Program-made: the position numbers and the translations under genes
Shown: piece by piece, positions 1 through 9,414 of the stretch
How positions within the stretch are numbered: position 1 is the stretch's first letter
Layout of the letters: every line of letters starts with the position of its first letter
Notes under the pieces: model-generated
What the model was told of the DNA's origin: nothing
What the model saw: the letters and a program-made list of their open reading frames with translations, nothing else
The model's database searches: none
Origin: Gammaproteobacteria bacterium
GTDB lineage: Bacteria > Pseudomonadota > Gammaproteobacteria > Pseudomonadales > Azotimanducaceae
NCBI GenBank assembly: GCA_009840305.1
Contig: VXNY01000013.1
Span: 28,458-92,457 of the forward strand
Direction: 5' to 3'
Length of the DNA: 64,000 bases

Positions 1-1
1 T

Positions 2-115
2 TTAGAAAGGGATAGTACCCAAAGAACTGTGATCGAAGACAAGGATATCGATTTATGCAATTCCCTAGAAGCTCTGTTCATGGATGACGAGGTTGGGATC
101 AGCGGTAGATTTTGA
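2..115 (+). CDS. possible 3' end of a gene entering from the left edge
   Basis: One frame is open from base 2 to a TGA at 113-115 (about 37 codons), with acidic, ordinary-looking content (IEDKDIDLCNSLEALF). It could be the tail of a gene that starts outside the window. It is too short to identify, and a chance open frame is possible. It overlaps the start of the next small ORF. Confidence 0.25.
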   Translation, partial: LERDSTQRTVIEDKDIDLCNSLEALFMDDEVGISGRF

Positions 116-281
116 GGATTATTGGGAAGCGTTTATAGAAAAGGAAAGTGGCAAACGTACATTGAAAAGGGCGATTAAAGCGGTTGAAGAGAATTTAGAA
201 ATTTGCAAAGGGGTGGGTGATTGCCGATTTTTCAAGCTTGAAAAGGCAATTTTTGTAGCGATCAGGTCAGCTCAGAATTAG
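84..281 (+). CDS. small hypothetical protein
   Basis: This is a 65-residue ORF with an ATG start and no clear ribosome binding site. The product is rich in Lys and Glu and mainly helical (KRAIKAVEENLEICKGVGDC). I do not recognise a family. It overlaps the end of an upstream open frame by 32 bp and converges with the minus-strand membrane peptide at 278-400. It could be real or spurious. Confidence 0.3.
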   Translation: MTRLGSAVDFEDYWEAFIEKESGKRTLKRAIKAVEENLEICKGVGDCRFFKLEKAIFVAIRSAQN

Positions 282-400
282 AGTAATAGCAGAGCGATTA
301 CCACGATAACTAGTATATTTCGTTTTTTCGACGGACTACGGTTGATCACAATCGAATTTCCATCTCCGACAACGAAGATAGTTGGACCATTTTTCGACAT
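278..400 (-). CDS. 40-residue membrane peptide with GDGNSIVIN motif
   Basis: The start at 400 is preferred over the longer ORF start at 460 because GGAGG sits 8 bases upstream of this ATG. The 40-residue product has an N-terminal beta-type motif (GDGNSIVIN), a basic stretch (SPSKKRN) and a C-terminal hydrophobic helix (ILVIVVIALLLL), so it should sit in the inner membrane with a short cytosolic head. The protein at 57086-57304 has the same plan: a GDNNSITVI motif followed by a C-terminal membrane segment. No function is known to me. The motif resembles the short GDNN-type strands seen beside some effector genes, but that link is inference. Confidence 0.6.
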   Translation of the reverse strand: MSKNGPTIFVVGDGNSIVINRSPSKKRNILVIVVIALLLL

Positions 401-605
401 GGTTTTAACCTCCATTTGTAGCTCAATACCAGTCTGTCCAAAGAGTTTTCTTTGGCGCAAATTTCAGCGAAACAAACGTTCGAGAATTCGAAGTTCTGTT
501 TTTATTTACAACAAATTACCTTAGCACAAATTAAAAAAAGCAAAAAATTAAACGATTTTCGATGTTTGTATCGTCTTTTGCTTGAAATTTGATCTACACT
601 GCTAA

Positions 606-905
606 ATTCAGGAGCTCGGGGGTCCAGCATTAGGTCTTGAACCGGATTCGCAAGGTCGTTTTCTAATTCCGCTTCCTCAAGACGGGATCAGTCTTTCGTT
701 TGAACGCGAAGATAGCTTCAAATTTAGATTTGAAGATGGCTATTCGTTGGTTCATGTTCCGCACCGAGGGACTCGAACCACAAGCTATTCAGTTGTACTC
801 TGGTTTTTGCGCGCTGCCGGGAAATCAACCGAAGATGAAAGGATGGGTATAGAGAAATTACGTCAGACCGCGCTTAAATCGTTTCGCCAAAACGATCTAC
901 GCTAG
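606..905 (+). pseudogene. 100-codon open frame without a start codon (gene remnant)
   Basis: After a TAA at 603-605 the frame stays open for 99 codons to a TAG at 903-905. It has natural-looking content: a strand-rich half (GRFLIPLPQDG, SFKFRFEDGYSLVHVP) followed by a helical half (LWFLRAAGKSTEDERMGIEKL). There is no ATG, and no GTG or TTG near the 5' end has a ribosome binding site. The simplest reading is the 3' part of a gene that lost its start. A non-standard start (ATT at 606) cannot be excluded. I do not recognise the family. Confidence 0.4.
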
Positions 906-1128
906 AGTCTTCGTAGCGTTCGATTGTAAGTTTGGGTTAGAGACTAGAGCTCGACACTAAACTTAAACTATTCAACATCTCTGTATCGGATCAGTAGCCT
1001 TGCACTTTGACTGACCGTGTAATGGCAATCTATGGATTACCACATTGGCAATCTTAGACAGTGACAACGGTAGATAGTTGAGTCTGTTTCTCCGTTCTGG
1101 TCCGCGACCAAACGGCAAGATACCGAGC

Positions 1129-2973
1129 TCAGCCAGAAATATCGGGATTGTCTTCTGTTTCGACTTCTGGGTCTGTGAGCGATTCGTCCTCGCCATAACG
1201 TTCCACGAGAAAACTCTTCAACTCCTCTGTGACGATATCGTTGCGGTAAATACATCCCTGGGAATCCACAAGGTACGTTTTAGGAATGAAGTTTACCCCA
1301 AATTTCGTAGCAACGGGACCATCCCAACTCTTAAGTTCACCTAGATTTATCCAAGGCAGCTGATGTTCCTCAAGACCACCCCGCCAATCTTCCTCGGTGC
1401 TGTCGATAGAGATTCCTACGATTTCAAAATCCTCGTCGGTGTAGGCCGCGTGGAGTTTTTTGAGCTCTGGAAACTCTGCAACGCAAGGTCCGCACCAAGA
1501 TGCCCAAAAGTCAATCAATACCAGGTCCTTATCGCCTAGTAAAGAGTAAATGTCGACGTTTTCACCTGCTTCATTCGCCAACGTGAACTCAGGTATTCGT
1601 TGTCCTGGAACTAGAGCAGCATCGTTTTTGACTTTAATGCTATGACTTACTAAAGATTCGACTTGCGGTGTAATGCGATTGGCAACAAAATTTTCGTCGA
1701 ACTTCTCTTCAAGCGATTGCCAAACTGCAAGTGCTTGCATTACGTCATCTAGCGCGTATCGATCGTAGGGCCTAAGCATGATCGCAAAATATTGGGCGAG
1801 CGGATCACGATCTGATTGAGCAATATCCATCAAAATGGAATGACGTAGGTCGGTCGCTTCCACTTGTGAGTAAACCCACTCAGGCGCATCTGTTGGAATT
1901 GAGGAAGTGCTGTGCGAGTGAGCAACTTCGCTAGCAGCTTCTTCGCAACCTTCTGCAGGAGTACTTTGTTCGACGAGTTTACCATCCTCTTTATCTTTGG
2001 TTGTGCTCTCTGTACTTGTGTCTTCGGTCTGTTTAGTGTCCGAAGAATCCTCGTCGGACGTTAAGTCTGCTGAGTCTCCAGATTCCAAACTACTAAAGTG
2101 TCGTTCATACTCTCTTTGGTACGTTTCTAGTAATGAAACGTATCTCTCATTCTGCTGCCAACTATCGATGATTTTTGCATGGTAGCCAGTACCACTTTTT
2201 GTTGCGAGTAAGTCGAGTCCATTACCCAGCTCCGAGACTACGATCTCCCCCTGAGGTTCGAGAATCACTTCGGTCCGGAAGTAATGGTCTTCACCATCCA
2301 CGTACAAATGTCCCAGTAGCGGAGTGCTGACATCTCCTTCAATGTAGAATGATTTATCTTCTACTAAAACGGGACCCCACCACGTAGACTGCCGCTCCCC
2401 ATTTGCGTTAAACGTGGTTGCAACTACGTAGGCAGTCGTATCGTTCGTCAATTCGCCTTCGAGAAAACTCAAATCTCCCTCAACCGAAAATCTATTTTCA
2501 GCATTTAGGACATGACTATAGGTACCCACGAGAATGAATTGGTCGTCCGTGTGTGGATGGTCAATGTAAGCGAAGTGAACGTCTCGACCGGTTCCGACAA
2601 CCGCTTCAATTTTCATGGGTTCGGTTTCTTCTGAAAGCTTAAGGGCAATCGTGACCTTGGTGGGTTTTTGCACTTCACTAGCTAATTCAAAAGAACCGTG
2701 GAAGACTTCTTCGTGAAGCAACAGATCTTCGTCTCCGTCTGTGTTCCCAGCACGGTATGAGATGGTTAGCACAGCGTCCGACAGATCCACTGGTTCATAT
2801 GGTTCAGACTCTGTGTCAGAAAGTTCATTGTCGGAGACGTCTTCGATCGCCTTCGGTTCAATGGAAATTAGTTCGCCTGAAATTTTGTAAGGCAAAGGAG
2901 TGTTAGCATGGCTGGACATTACCACGAGCGATGCCAAACAAAAGAGATAGAAGAGTCTCAAACCGTGTTTCAT
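1129..2973 (-). CDS. periplasmic TlpA/ResA-like thioredoxin-domain protein
   Basis: This 614-residue secreted protein has an N-terminal signal peptide (about residues 1-23). A beta-rich domain of unknown role follows, then an acidic Ser/Thr/Glu-rich linker near residues 295-345, a helical segment, and a C-terminal thioredoxin-like domain from about residue 455. The redox motif WCGPC is at residues 493-497, and a cis-Pro motif (FIPKTY) lies near residue 562. That order matches TlpA/ResA-type thiol-disulfide reductases, which act in the periplasm on disulfides of secreted or cytochrome-maturation proteins. The long N-terminal extension resembles the DUF4369-type domains often fused to TlpA. The substrate is not evident. 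It is a single gene; the next minus-strand gene upstream starts beyond 3063. Confidence 0.85.
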   Translation of the reverse strand: MKHGLRLFYLFCLASLVVMSSHANTPLPYKISGELISIEPKAIEDVSDNELSDTESEPYEPVDLSDAVLTISYRAGNTDGDEDLLLHEEVFHGSFELASEVQKPTKVTIALKLSEETEPMKIEAVVGTGRDVHFAYIDHPHTDDQFILVGTYSHVLNAENRFSVEGDLSFLEGELTNDTTAYVVATTFNANGERQSTWWGPVLVEDKSFYIEGDVSTPLLGHLYVDGEDHYFRTEVILEPQGEIVVSELGNGLDLLATKSGTGYHAKIIDSWQQNERYVSLLETYQREYERHFSSLESGDSADLTSDEDSSDTKQTEDTSTESTTKDKEDGKLVEQSTPAEGCEEAASEVAHSHSTSSIPTDAPEWVYSQVEATDLRHSILMDIAQSDRDPLAQYFAIMLRPYDRYALDDVMQALAVWQSLEEKFDENFVANRITPQVESLVSHSIKVKNDAALVPGQRIPEFTLANEAGENVDIYSLLGDKDLVLIDFWASWCGPCVAEFPELKKLHAAYTDEDFEIVGISIDSTEEDWRGGLEEHQLPWINLGELKSWDGPVATKFGVNFIPKTYLVDSQGCIYRNDIVTEELKSFLVERYGEDESLTDPEVETEDNPDISG

Positions 2974-3062
2974 CAGAAAGTTACCTCGCTTTCACTACTA
3001 TTGGGGGGGTAATTCAGTTGTGCTTGAGTGAAGCGCAATCGAGCAATTCACGTATCACCACT

Positions 3063-3638
3063 CTATGGGTCGGGTAATGGACAGGTGTCGTCGACATCGA
3101 GCACTAGATCGGTCACTGAACAGTTTTGTAGTACTGACGCGATAGCGTTTTTCTCGGCTTGATCGATAGTCAGGTTGTATTTACGCTTAATGTTTAACCA
3201 TTGCCACACATACCAGCATTGGTTGTTCTCAGGCAGCCAGTCGGCAGGATCCTTAGTGGATTTACCTCGGTTTACCGTTGGACTCGCTAGAGCTACGTTT
3301 TCTAGGTCATTCGCAAAATTAATTCTTGTTTGAATATCCGCGTCACACATTCCACTATCGTGAGCTTCTCTCTTCGCCACAAGATGTTCAATATCTACAT
3401 CACTATATTCGTTATAGCATGAGTCTTCGTACGCAGCATAAATGCCATCTAACTCCTCGGCCTTAAATACGTCTAGCTTGGGTACGTGATTGAAATCGAT
3501 AGACCGATAGTCAGAACAATCATTTTCCGCAGCAATCCGCACTCCGAAGTAATAGTTTTCACTGTCTGAATTCGCGGAGTCCCCCGTAATTAGGAGAGCA
3601 CTAAACGCTAGCAATGCGATAGTTAAGTATCTAAACAT
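3063..3638 (-). CDS. secreted HNH-family (DUF1524-type) endonuclease
   Basis: This 191-residue protein has a clear signal peptide (residues 1-22) and the secreted HNH/DUF1524 signature. The signature comprises DIEHLVAKREAHDSG around residue 82 with the catalytic His at about 85, then FANDLENVALASPTVNR, KDPADWLP and NQCWYVWQWLNIK. Such proteins are extracellular or periplasmic nucleases of the GmrSD HNH clan, seen in many free-living bacteria and probably used for DNA scavenging or competition. Cysteines spread along the chain suggest disulfides, which fits export. AGGA precedes the ATG by about 10 bases. It appears to be monocistronic. Confidence 0.85.
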   Translation of the reverse strand: MFRYLTIALLAFSALLITGDSANSDSENYYFGVRIAAENDCSDYRSIDFNHVPKLDVFKAEELDGIYAAYEDSCYNEYSDVDIEHLVAKREAHDSGMCDADIQTRINFANDLENVALASPTVNRGKSTKDPADWLPENNQCWYVWQWLNIKRKYNLTIDQAEKNAIASVLQNCSVTDLVLDVDDTCPLPDP

Positions 3639-3783
3639 GTAATGTGATCCTGTGTGGGGGTTAAAGAATAATCTGCGAACGCGACAATTGCAAGGTTATA
3701 CTAACAATGACATCGCCACATATTGACACCATGAGATTGGACCACGAGTTTAACCGGGTAGTCTTTATACGACTCTAAGTTTT

Positions 3784-4452
3784 TTAAGTTTTTGTTTGCA
3801 GAAGACGTTTGTGCGTTGTTCCAAAGACATGATCCCACAGCGGTGTAAGCCCAAAATTCACATCGCGTTTCGAGTGGTGCAAGTCATGAGCGTACATCAA
3901 ATGATCGAACCACTTCATACCAGTTCGCAGATTTGCGTGATCCAACATATTTAAAACGGTGTGAAAGGAAATCACAAGCACGAATGAGGTGATACTTACT
4001 GGACCGACAACTGCTATACAAGCCAAGAGCAAACACAACGCGAGAACAGTCTCGTGCGGGCGCTGGTACAAGCCGTCAAATGCGGTGGGATGTTTACATC
4101 GATGATGCCAACCATGTAAATGTCGCATCAGAAACTTAGTATGCATAGCTCTATGCATCCAGTAATACGCGAGATCATAGAGAAGAATCGCGATTATGGC
4201 GTCGTACCAGAGTGTGGGTCCCGAACGGATCAAGAAATCCGAAAATAGCAATATCGCACCGATGTACGTAACAAAGGTCGCAACGATGTTCAGCGCGATG
4301 ATGAGCCAGTAATTTCGCGCTCCGGTAATATCTCTGCTCGTTAGACGTATATTGGGTGCGTAATTGTAGGACAGTTGGCATATCCCCATCAATATGCCGG
4401 TGCCTGCTAAGATCGCGACAACGCCTGCTATTGCGGTACCGACGATAGTCAA
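3784..4452 (-). CDS. fatty acid hydroxylase / sterol desaturase family membrane protein
   Basis: This 222-residue integral membrane protein has about four hydrophobic helices. It carries the di-iron histidine motifs of the fatty-acid hydroxylase superfamily: HRAMH at 100-104, HLHGWHH at 111-117 and HDLHH at 189-193. The family hydroxylates or desaturates lipid-like substrates at the membrane; the substrate here cannot be read from sequence. The start is a TTG with GAGGAG eight bases upstream, and there is no better start in frame. No partner gene is adjacent. Confidence 0.85.
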   Translation of the reverse strand: MTIVGTAIAGVVAILAGTGILMGICQLSYNYAPNIRLTSRDITGARNYWLIIALNIVATFVTYIGAILLFSDFLIRSGPTLWYDAIIAILLYDLAYYWMHRAMHTKFLMRHLHGWHHRCKHPTAFDGLYQRPHETVLALCLLLACIAVVGPVSITSFVLVISFHTVLNMLDHANLRTGMKWFDHLMYAHDLHHSKRDVNFGLTPLWDHVFGTTHKRLLQTKT

Positions 4453-4898
4453 TTTACTACTCCTCGCGTCGTACCTCCGACGCGAAATGTACCTAATATA
4501 ACATTGTACACCATTATTGAGTTGAATCTCTTGTACATGTATAGATTGAGATCGCTAAGCCGGTTTCGACTTCGTTCAATTTGTCGATTGAGGAATCGAA
4601 CCGGTTTCCCAAGGCACACCCACTACACCAGCACAACATCAGACTGTACAGGCAGTGCTGAATCTGAGACAACTAAATTAAATGCGATGTTGATTGATGT
4701 GCAGAGTAGGAGGAGAGCGTTGGGCGAATTGATTTTGAGAGGTAAACTCGCTGTTATGAGGTAATCAAAGCGGAACACCCAACACTCTCGATTCTCCTAT
4801 CGTTATTCTATTTGAACCTCTTCGTCTAATTCTTGGCTACGGTGTTGCTGTAAAAATTCGCAACATCTTAAAGGTAGATGGCGCTGCCAAAGATTTAG
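4453..4898 (+). other. 446-bp gap with weak inverted repeats
   Basis: No convincing gene is visible. A short inverted repeat (CCGGTTTCGA near 4560 against TCGAACCGG near 4597) could form a hairpin. A second, imperfect one pairs 4711-4726 with 4776-4790 (12 of 15 positions). The small plus-strand ORF at 4504-4764 is Arg/Ser-rich and lacks a ribosome binding site, so I leave it out. Confidence 0.4.
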
Positions 4899-5360
4899 TT
4901 AATAATTTGGTCTTCGTCCGAACAGAAGATCGCCAATTGCCATGTCACTCAGTTGCCAGATGGTGTGGTTTTTACCATCGACCAACAAGTCGCAATTTAG
5001 AGTTTCGTGATTCCACTCAGGGAAAATGTCAAACACTCTTTCTACGTTGCGATCTTCTTCTGTTTTGCAATATACAGAAGTGCAATCTTCTTCTAATCGA
5101 ACCGCGACGTGTTTGAGTTCTCTGCGTACGGTTCCGGGTACTCTTTCCACTCCGACGAACACTACGCGGTTATCTTCTCGTTGGCAGCAGTAGTGTCCTT
5201 GCGCCATTAGTGTTGCTCCCGATAATTCATTGAATCGGTTTACATCATCCTCGATCGTTGCTGACAGTCTCTTGAACACCCCATGCGGCGAACAACCAGC
5301 CCGGCGTTCGACCCATTTCTTTTGCTTTTCCTCAATATCTTTTTCGTTTGTGTTGGGCAT
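4899..5360 (-). CDS. hypothetical protein
   Basis: This is a 153-residue soluble protein with no signal peptide or membrane segment. GGAG precedes the ATG at good spacing. The N-terminal third is charged and helical; the rest alternates strands (RVVFVGVERVPGT, HVAVRLEEDCTSVYC). I do not recognise the family. Codon use looks like its neighbours. It lies between the fatty-acid-hydroxylase-like gene and the M48 protease gene, all on the minus strand but with gaps too wide to imply one operon. Confidence 0.6.
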   Translation of the reverse strand: MPNTNEKDIEEKQKKWVERRAGCSPHGVFKRLSATIEDDVNRFNELSGATLMAQGHYCCQREDNRVVFVGVERVPGTVRRELKHVAVRLEEDCTSVYCKTEEDRNVERVFDIFPEWNHETLNCDLLVDGKNHTIWQLSDMAIGDLLFGRRPNY

Positions 5361-5622
5361 TAGTTCTCCATTACCTGTTTAGACTTCAAGGTCTTTTACG
5401 GTTGACTCCTTCTGCTCCCGACCAGACGGTATCGCGAATGTTGAAACCGATTTCGCGATTTCCTCTGTTAGGTTAGAACGGCGATATCGACTGTATAGAT
5501 CAACTTTCACGAACCACCATCTGCAAACAAACTAGGCTTGGTTCGTACCGCTCATTCTGCGTCAGCGCTCAGAGTACCGATTACTGCTTGCGATCGTCGA
5601 TAGAGTGCGCGATGAGTTTCAG

Positions 5623-6684
5623 TTACCTCGATTCTGGAATCAGCGGCTCTTTCGCCGCTATCTTCTTGACGATCTCCTCATGCGCTTTGTCTAAATTGAC
5701 AAACCGTTCCGCATGAATGGGGTGTGTAGACAGAAGTGTTCTTTGGTTTTCTCCTGGATACTCGACCGATAGTCGTTTCCAGAACGCGGAAGCATTTTGG
5801 GTATCCAATCCAGCTCGGGCTATCATGTAAAGACCTACGTAGTCCGCCTCTCGCTCAAACGCAGGGCTGAATGCTATCATTGCGAGATCTGCAAACAAAC
5901 CTTCATCGTCTTCATCGCCTTCGTCGCCCAAGATTACATCGAGAATACTACCAGCTAAGCCAATACCACCGGTTTTGGCAATATGAGACATCGCGTTATG
6001 GGCTAACTCGTGACCCAAGACTACCTGCATCTCGTTATCACTCTCCACTTCCTTGATCATGCCAGTAAATACAAAGATATCGTCGCCATCCGCATATGCA
6101 TTTGGCGAACCATCCTGTAAAAGATACACAAAGGACATGCACATCGGTTCTGGTTCCAAAACTTCTACAATCTGTTCATGACTCCCTCTGCGCATGACCG
6201 TAAGAGTGATCGGATCTCCTTTCTTGAGTGCATCTTTCAAAGTATTGTGTGCGGTACCATGAGACCATGGATTGTCACCGATCTTCTTGTCGTTGATTTG
6301 GTAGAGTCGATCTCCATTCTGCAACGAGCTATTCGCAGCTGGAGTATCCGGTATTAGGTAGATCACAGGTCGGGAACCGATACCAAACTCTTCTTCTGCA
6401 ACTCTTCGTATGTTCGGTGGGAACATACGTTTGGTGAGAATAGATACTCCGATTCTATGACCTGATACGGGACCGCAGATTTCGTTATTAGCTCTCAAGA
6501 TTGGGAGCATCAACTTATTCACATCGACCAATCTTTTCAGGTATAACTCAATCGCAAGTTTGTGCTGTTCTTGTAATGCCTCTCTCACGTCTTCTCTGTC
6601 GCCGCGAGGAACATCGGTGGACATGCATCCCGAGATAAGAAGAGTGAGTACTGCGAGGATAAATGCGGTTAATAATTTTGACAC
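5623..6684 (-). CDS. M48-family metalloprotease lipoprotein with PDZ domain
   Basis: This 353-residue protein begins at a GTG with AGGAGG six bases upstream. A lipoprotein signal ends in LISGC (Cys20), so the mature protein should be lipid-anchored in the periplasm. A PDZ-like domain (SLQNGDRLYQINDKKIG) covers about residues 100-175. It is followed by an M48 peptidase domain with the zinc motif HELAH at 225-229 and the downstream Glu in FEREAD near 276-281. Such proteases degrade or trim misfolded envelope proteins. A paralogue with the same layout lies at 59954-61000, and a decayed copy of this gene's start is at about 9415-9590. Confidence 0.85.
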   Translation of the reverse strand: MSKLLTAFILAVLTLLISGCMSTDVPRGDREDVREALQEQHKLAIELYLKRLVDVNKLMLPILRANNEICGPVSGHRIGVSILTKRMFPPNIRRVAEEEFGIGSRPVIYLIPDTPAANSSLQNGDRLYQINDKKIGDNPWSHGTAHNTLKDALKKGDPITLTVMRRGSHEQIVEVLEPEPMCMSFVYLLQDGSPNAYADGDDIFVFTGMIKEVESDNEMQVVLGHELAHNAMSHIAKTGGIGLAGSILDVILGDEGDEDDEGLFADLAMIAFSPAFEREADYVGLYMIARAGLDTQNASAFWKRLSVEYPGENQRTLLSTHPIHAERFVNLDKAHEEIVKKIAAKEPLIPESR

Positions 6685-6856
6685 TTTAGACCTCCTTCCC
6701 TTATTGAATTTGTGTTTACTAATATTGTAAGAACATGGCCGTTCGATGGACTCTGACGGCTAGTCAAGGTCGCTTACGCATATCACAGTTAGACGTACGC
6801 CATGACCGAAAATTCATTTCTCAGGCGAGAAAATCAGCCAATCGGTCTTAAACTGC

Positions 6857-7040
6857 TTAAACGTTGATGTATCCCGCAAAAATCGATCGGGCGATATTCT
6901 TTGCTGTTTCGATGTCATCGACTTGTACAGATTTCACAGAATCTGTAATTCACGGTGTCGTTTTCACGAAGATATAAGGTGTTTCCTGCATTACTTTTAC
7001 GGCGCAAAATAAATTGTTCGCCAAACTGAGGAAACTTCAT
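6857..7040 (-). pseudogene. small gene broken by a frameshift
   Basis: An ATG at 7040-7038 opens a frame (MKFPQFGEQFILRRK, then LRENDTVNY) that stops at 6917-6915. A second frame overlapping it continues as TDSVKSVQVDDIETAKNIAR and ends in a TAA at 6859-6857. Read together with one frame change near 6945 they give a plausible protein of about 60 residues, and the span of 184 bases is one base more than a multiple of three. I do not recognise the family. A sequencing error would give the same picture. Confidence 0.4.
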
Positions 7041-7083
7041 ACCGCCATTGAAGAACTAAGATTAAAGGTCGACTGGTAAAAAT

Positions 7084-9354
7084 TTACTCTGTGTTACCTC
7101 GTTTGAACTCCAACTCCAAAGTGTAACTTGTCTGAACTTCAGTATCTAGCACGAGAGTCTCAGGCAATGCGTATTGTTCATCGTTGTATCCGTACTTCAT
7201 CATCAGACGCGTCGAATTTTGATCAACGAAGGTTACATGGACGGGGTGGTGAAAAGTACTGCCGTTAATGTCTCCGTACAAATCATCCCTCGTGATAAAC
7301 ACCTCTTCCTCATTCGCATTCAGCATAGTGTTGCCGTGGTATCGATCCCAGTAGGGTCGATAAATTTTGTTTTTGGTGTATTGAACGTGTAACGAAGAGG
7401 TATCCAGCATCACTTTGGACATCACGTACGGAAATGTTCGGTTGTACTTCGTAGACTTCGCCACTCGTTCTGGAGCAGTATCAAAAAGCGACGGTAGTTG
7501 ATCCATCCAGATCCGCACTCTGAAGTGCGTTCGCATTATGCGAACCGGGTACAGTGTGATCTCTAACTTTGTACACTCGAGTGGCACAGTCTCCGCTGCA
7601 GAGTCTGCAGATAACGCTTGCTCTCCTTGAATATTCATAGTGGTTTCGACAAAGTTGTCCAAAAAAATGGTGAATTCCTCATCATTGGCTACCGCGTCGA
7701 AATTCATTCGTAGTTCAGTTTCTTGTTCTTCGGCCCCTTTACATTCAATGAATCGCTTCTGCACGTCGGTCCATTCGTTTGATTTGGTAAGTACTGTGTA
7801 CAGCCCATCATTCCAAGCTAAAGGCGCAAACGGTTCAATTTCAACCGCAACCGGTGGAGGAGGTTGGTCTGGCTTACGGTGCCCACTAAACGACCAGGCT
7901 CCTGGGGCTTGAATATCACCCGATCTCTCAAACATTTCTCCGGAAATATTCTCTTCATTGAAAGTACCTTTATATTCTTGTACATATTTCTTGTCGTCGA
8001 AATGTGGTTGGAATGAAAAGTAAAAGGTGTTTTCTTGAATCTCGAGATTCTCCACCTGAAACGTCTTTTTGTCGCTGTTAGTCCATTCACCACTGAAATT
8101 GCCGTCTGCATCAGTTACTAGTTTGAAATACATCTCTCGATGACTCGGTTGACTATCCCACTCAATTTGAAAAATCAACAACGACTCTGCCGATGCGGAA
8201 GTGTTCTGTACATTTGTCGCATCACTAGAAGTTTCTGGAGCACGGTTGATCGCTTCTTGTGCCTCTTCATCAGCATGAGGAGACTCTATGGTAGCGTCTT
8301 TCGTGGACTTTCTATGATCATCAAACTGAGACAATCTATTGAGGTTTTTCAAAGCACTATGTAGACGATGACGTGAGTCCGTAGCACCGTGGTCAGGGAA
8401 CGAACCTTGATTTGCTGGTTCAAACTCTGTTTCCGCGGTAGTGTGAAATCGCTTACCGATTTGCGTCAATTTGTCCTTATGGGTCAGCGCTTTTGATCCA
8501 TAGGAAACGATCGCCTCAACAACAAACGATGCTAAATGAATGTCGTCAAGTTGCTCCATACGCTCTACTAGGGCACTAAATCCTTCATCTGTTTGGCATT
8601 GGCCTAATCCGCGTGCCGCACTGCCGCTAGAGTTTGCTAAAAAGTCGTTGGGGTCCGCAAGCAACGCATCAATTCGCAAAGCAGTTGCTTCGGGTGTCGC
8701 AAAACGCCCCAACGTCAGAGCGTTTAGCGTTCCTCCAGGTTGCGAAGGATCGTAATTTTCCCAAATCACCTCGTGAACTTCTTCATCCCGCGGAAAAACA
8801 ACTGCTAACACGTAGGGTATCTCGGTCCAAGGGGGAGGCTTATCTGACTCTAACCAGTCCTTGAATTTTTCTACATCTTGCAAAATCTGGAGTTCTTCCT
8901 TGGGTCCAACTTCTACCGGCGGAGTAAATCTAGGCGGGGTTCCTCCCGATTCCTGTACGTTTTTGCGCCAATACCAAAGGAGAAACTCCTTGAGACCGGG
9001 GATGGCGGCGAAGTCGCGCAATACAGGTGGCCTCTCTCGCGCGCGTGAGTGCCAATTTACAAACTCGACGAACATAGAGAGCTGCGATATTCCTTCATCG
9101 ACTTTATCCGAGTCGCCGCTGAATATTAGTTCAGCAATCTTCTCATTGATTTCGGTATTGCTCAAGGATGGATCGTTCACGCCAGTGGCCTGAGGTCCGT
9201 CGAGCAATGTTTGAATTTCCTCTCGTACCTCATCGGATACGGCATCGGACAAGTACTCAAAAACGTCTGCGTCCTGAGTCCGTGCGATTTCTACCACGCA
9301 TCCCACTGCTAAGAGCGACACCCAGAGAACGAATTGGTTGCGTTTCTCTGACAA
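7084..9354 (-). CDS. large hypothetical lipoprotein with HEAT-like and Pro-rich segments
   Basis: This 756-residue protein starts at a TTG with AGGAG nine bases upstream. The N-terminus (hydrophobic stretch then AVGC, Cys19) looks like a lipoprotein signal, so it is probably in the periplasm or at the outer membrane. Residues about 180-310 form helical, HEAT-like repeats (GRFATPEATALRIDALLADP). A polar linker and a strand-rich domain follow. A Pro-rich joint (KPDQPPPPVAVEIEP) near residue 500 leads into a second strand-rich domain. No catalytic motif is visible and I do not know the family. Confidence 0.65.
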   Translation of the reverse strand: MSEKRNQFVLWVSLLAVGCVVEIARTQDADVFEYLSDAVSDEVREEIQTLLDGPQATGVNDPSLSNTEINEKIAELIFSGDSDKVDEGISQLSMFVEFVNWHSRARERPPVLRDFAAIPGLKEFLLWYWRKNVQESGGTPPRFTPPVEVGPKEELQILQDVEKFKDWLESDKPPPWTEIPYVLAVVFPRDEEVHEVIWENYDPSQPGGTLNALTLGRFATPEATALRIDALLADPNDFLANSSGSAARGLGQCQTDEGFSALVERMEQLDDIHLASFVVEAIVSYGSKALTHKDKLTQIGKRFHTTAETEFEPANQGSFPDHGATDSRHRLHSALKNLNRLSQFDDHRKSTKDATIESPHADEEAQEAINRAPETSSDATNVQNTSASAESLLIFQIEWDSQPSHREMYFKLVTDADGNFSGEWTNSDKKTFQVENLEIQENTFYFSFQPHFDDKKYVQEYKGTFNEENISGEMFERSGDIQAPGAWSFSGHRKPDQPPPPVAVEIEPFAPLAWNDGLYTVLTKSNEWTDVQKRFIECKGAEEQETELRMNFDAVANDEEFTIFLDNFVETTMNIQGEQALSADSAAETVPLECTKLEITLYPVRIMRTHFRVRIWMDQLPSLFDTAPERVAKSTKYNRTFPYVMSKVMLDTSSLHVQYTKNKIYRPYWDRYHGNTMLNANEEEVFITRDDLYGDINGSTFHHPVHVTFVDQNSTRLMMKYGYNDEQYALPETLVLDTEVQTSYTLELEFKRGNTE

Positions 9355-9414
9355 ACTACTGCGCTCCTTTCAGCTTCAATTTAAACATCAGAATCAAGAA
9401 TTCTGTTGTTCTCG

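Noticed and set aside
764..785. tRNA-like T-arm on the minus strand (GGTTCGAGTCCC)
   Set aside because: The five-base T stem does not pair, no acceptor or anticodon stem fits, and the plus strand is an open coding-like frame.
4585..4620. second T-arm-like stretch on the minus strand (GGTTCGATTCC)
   Set aside because: The flanking bases do not form a T stem or a cloverleaf.
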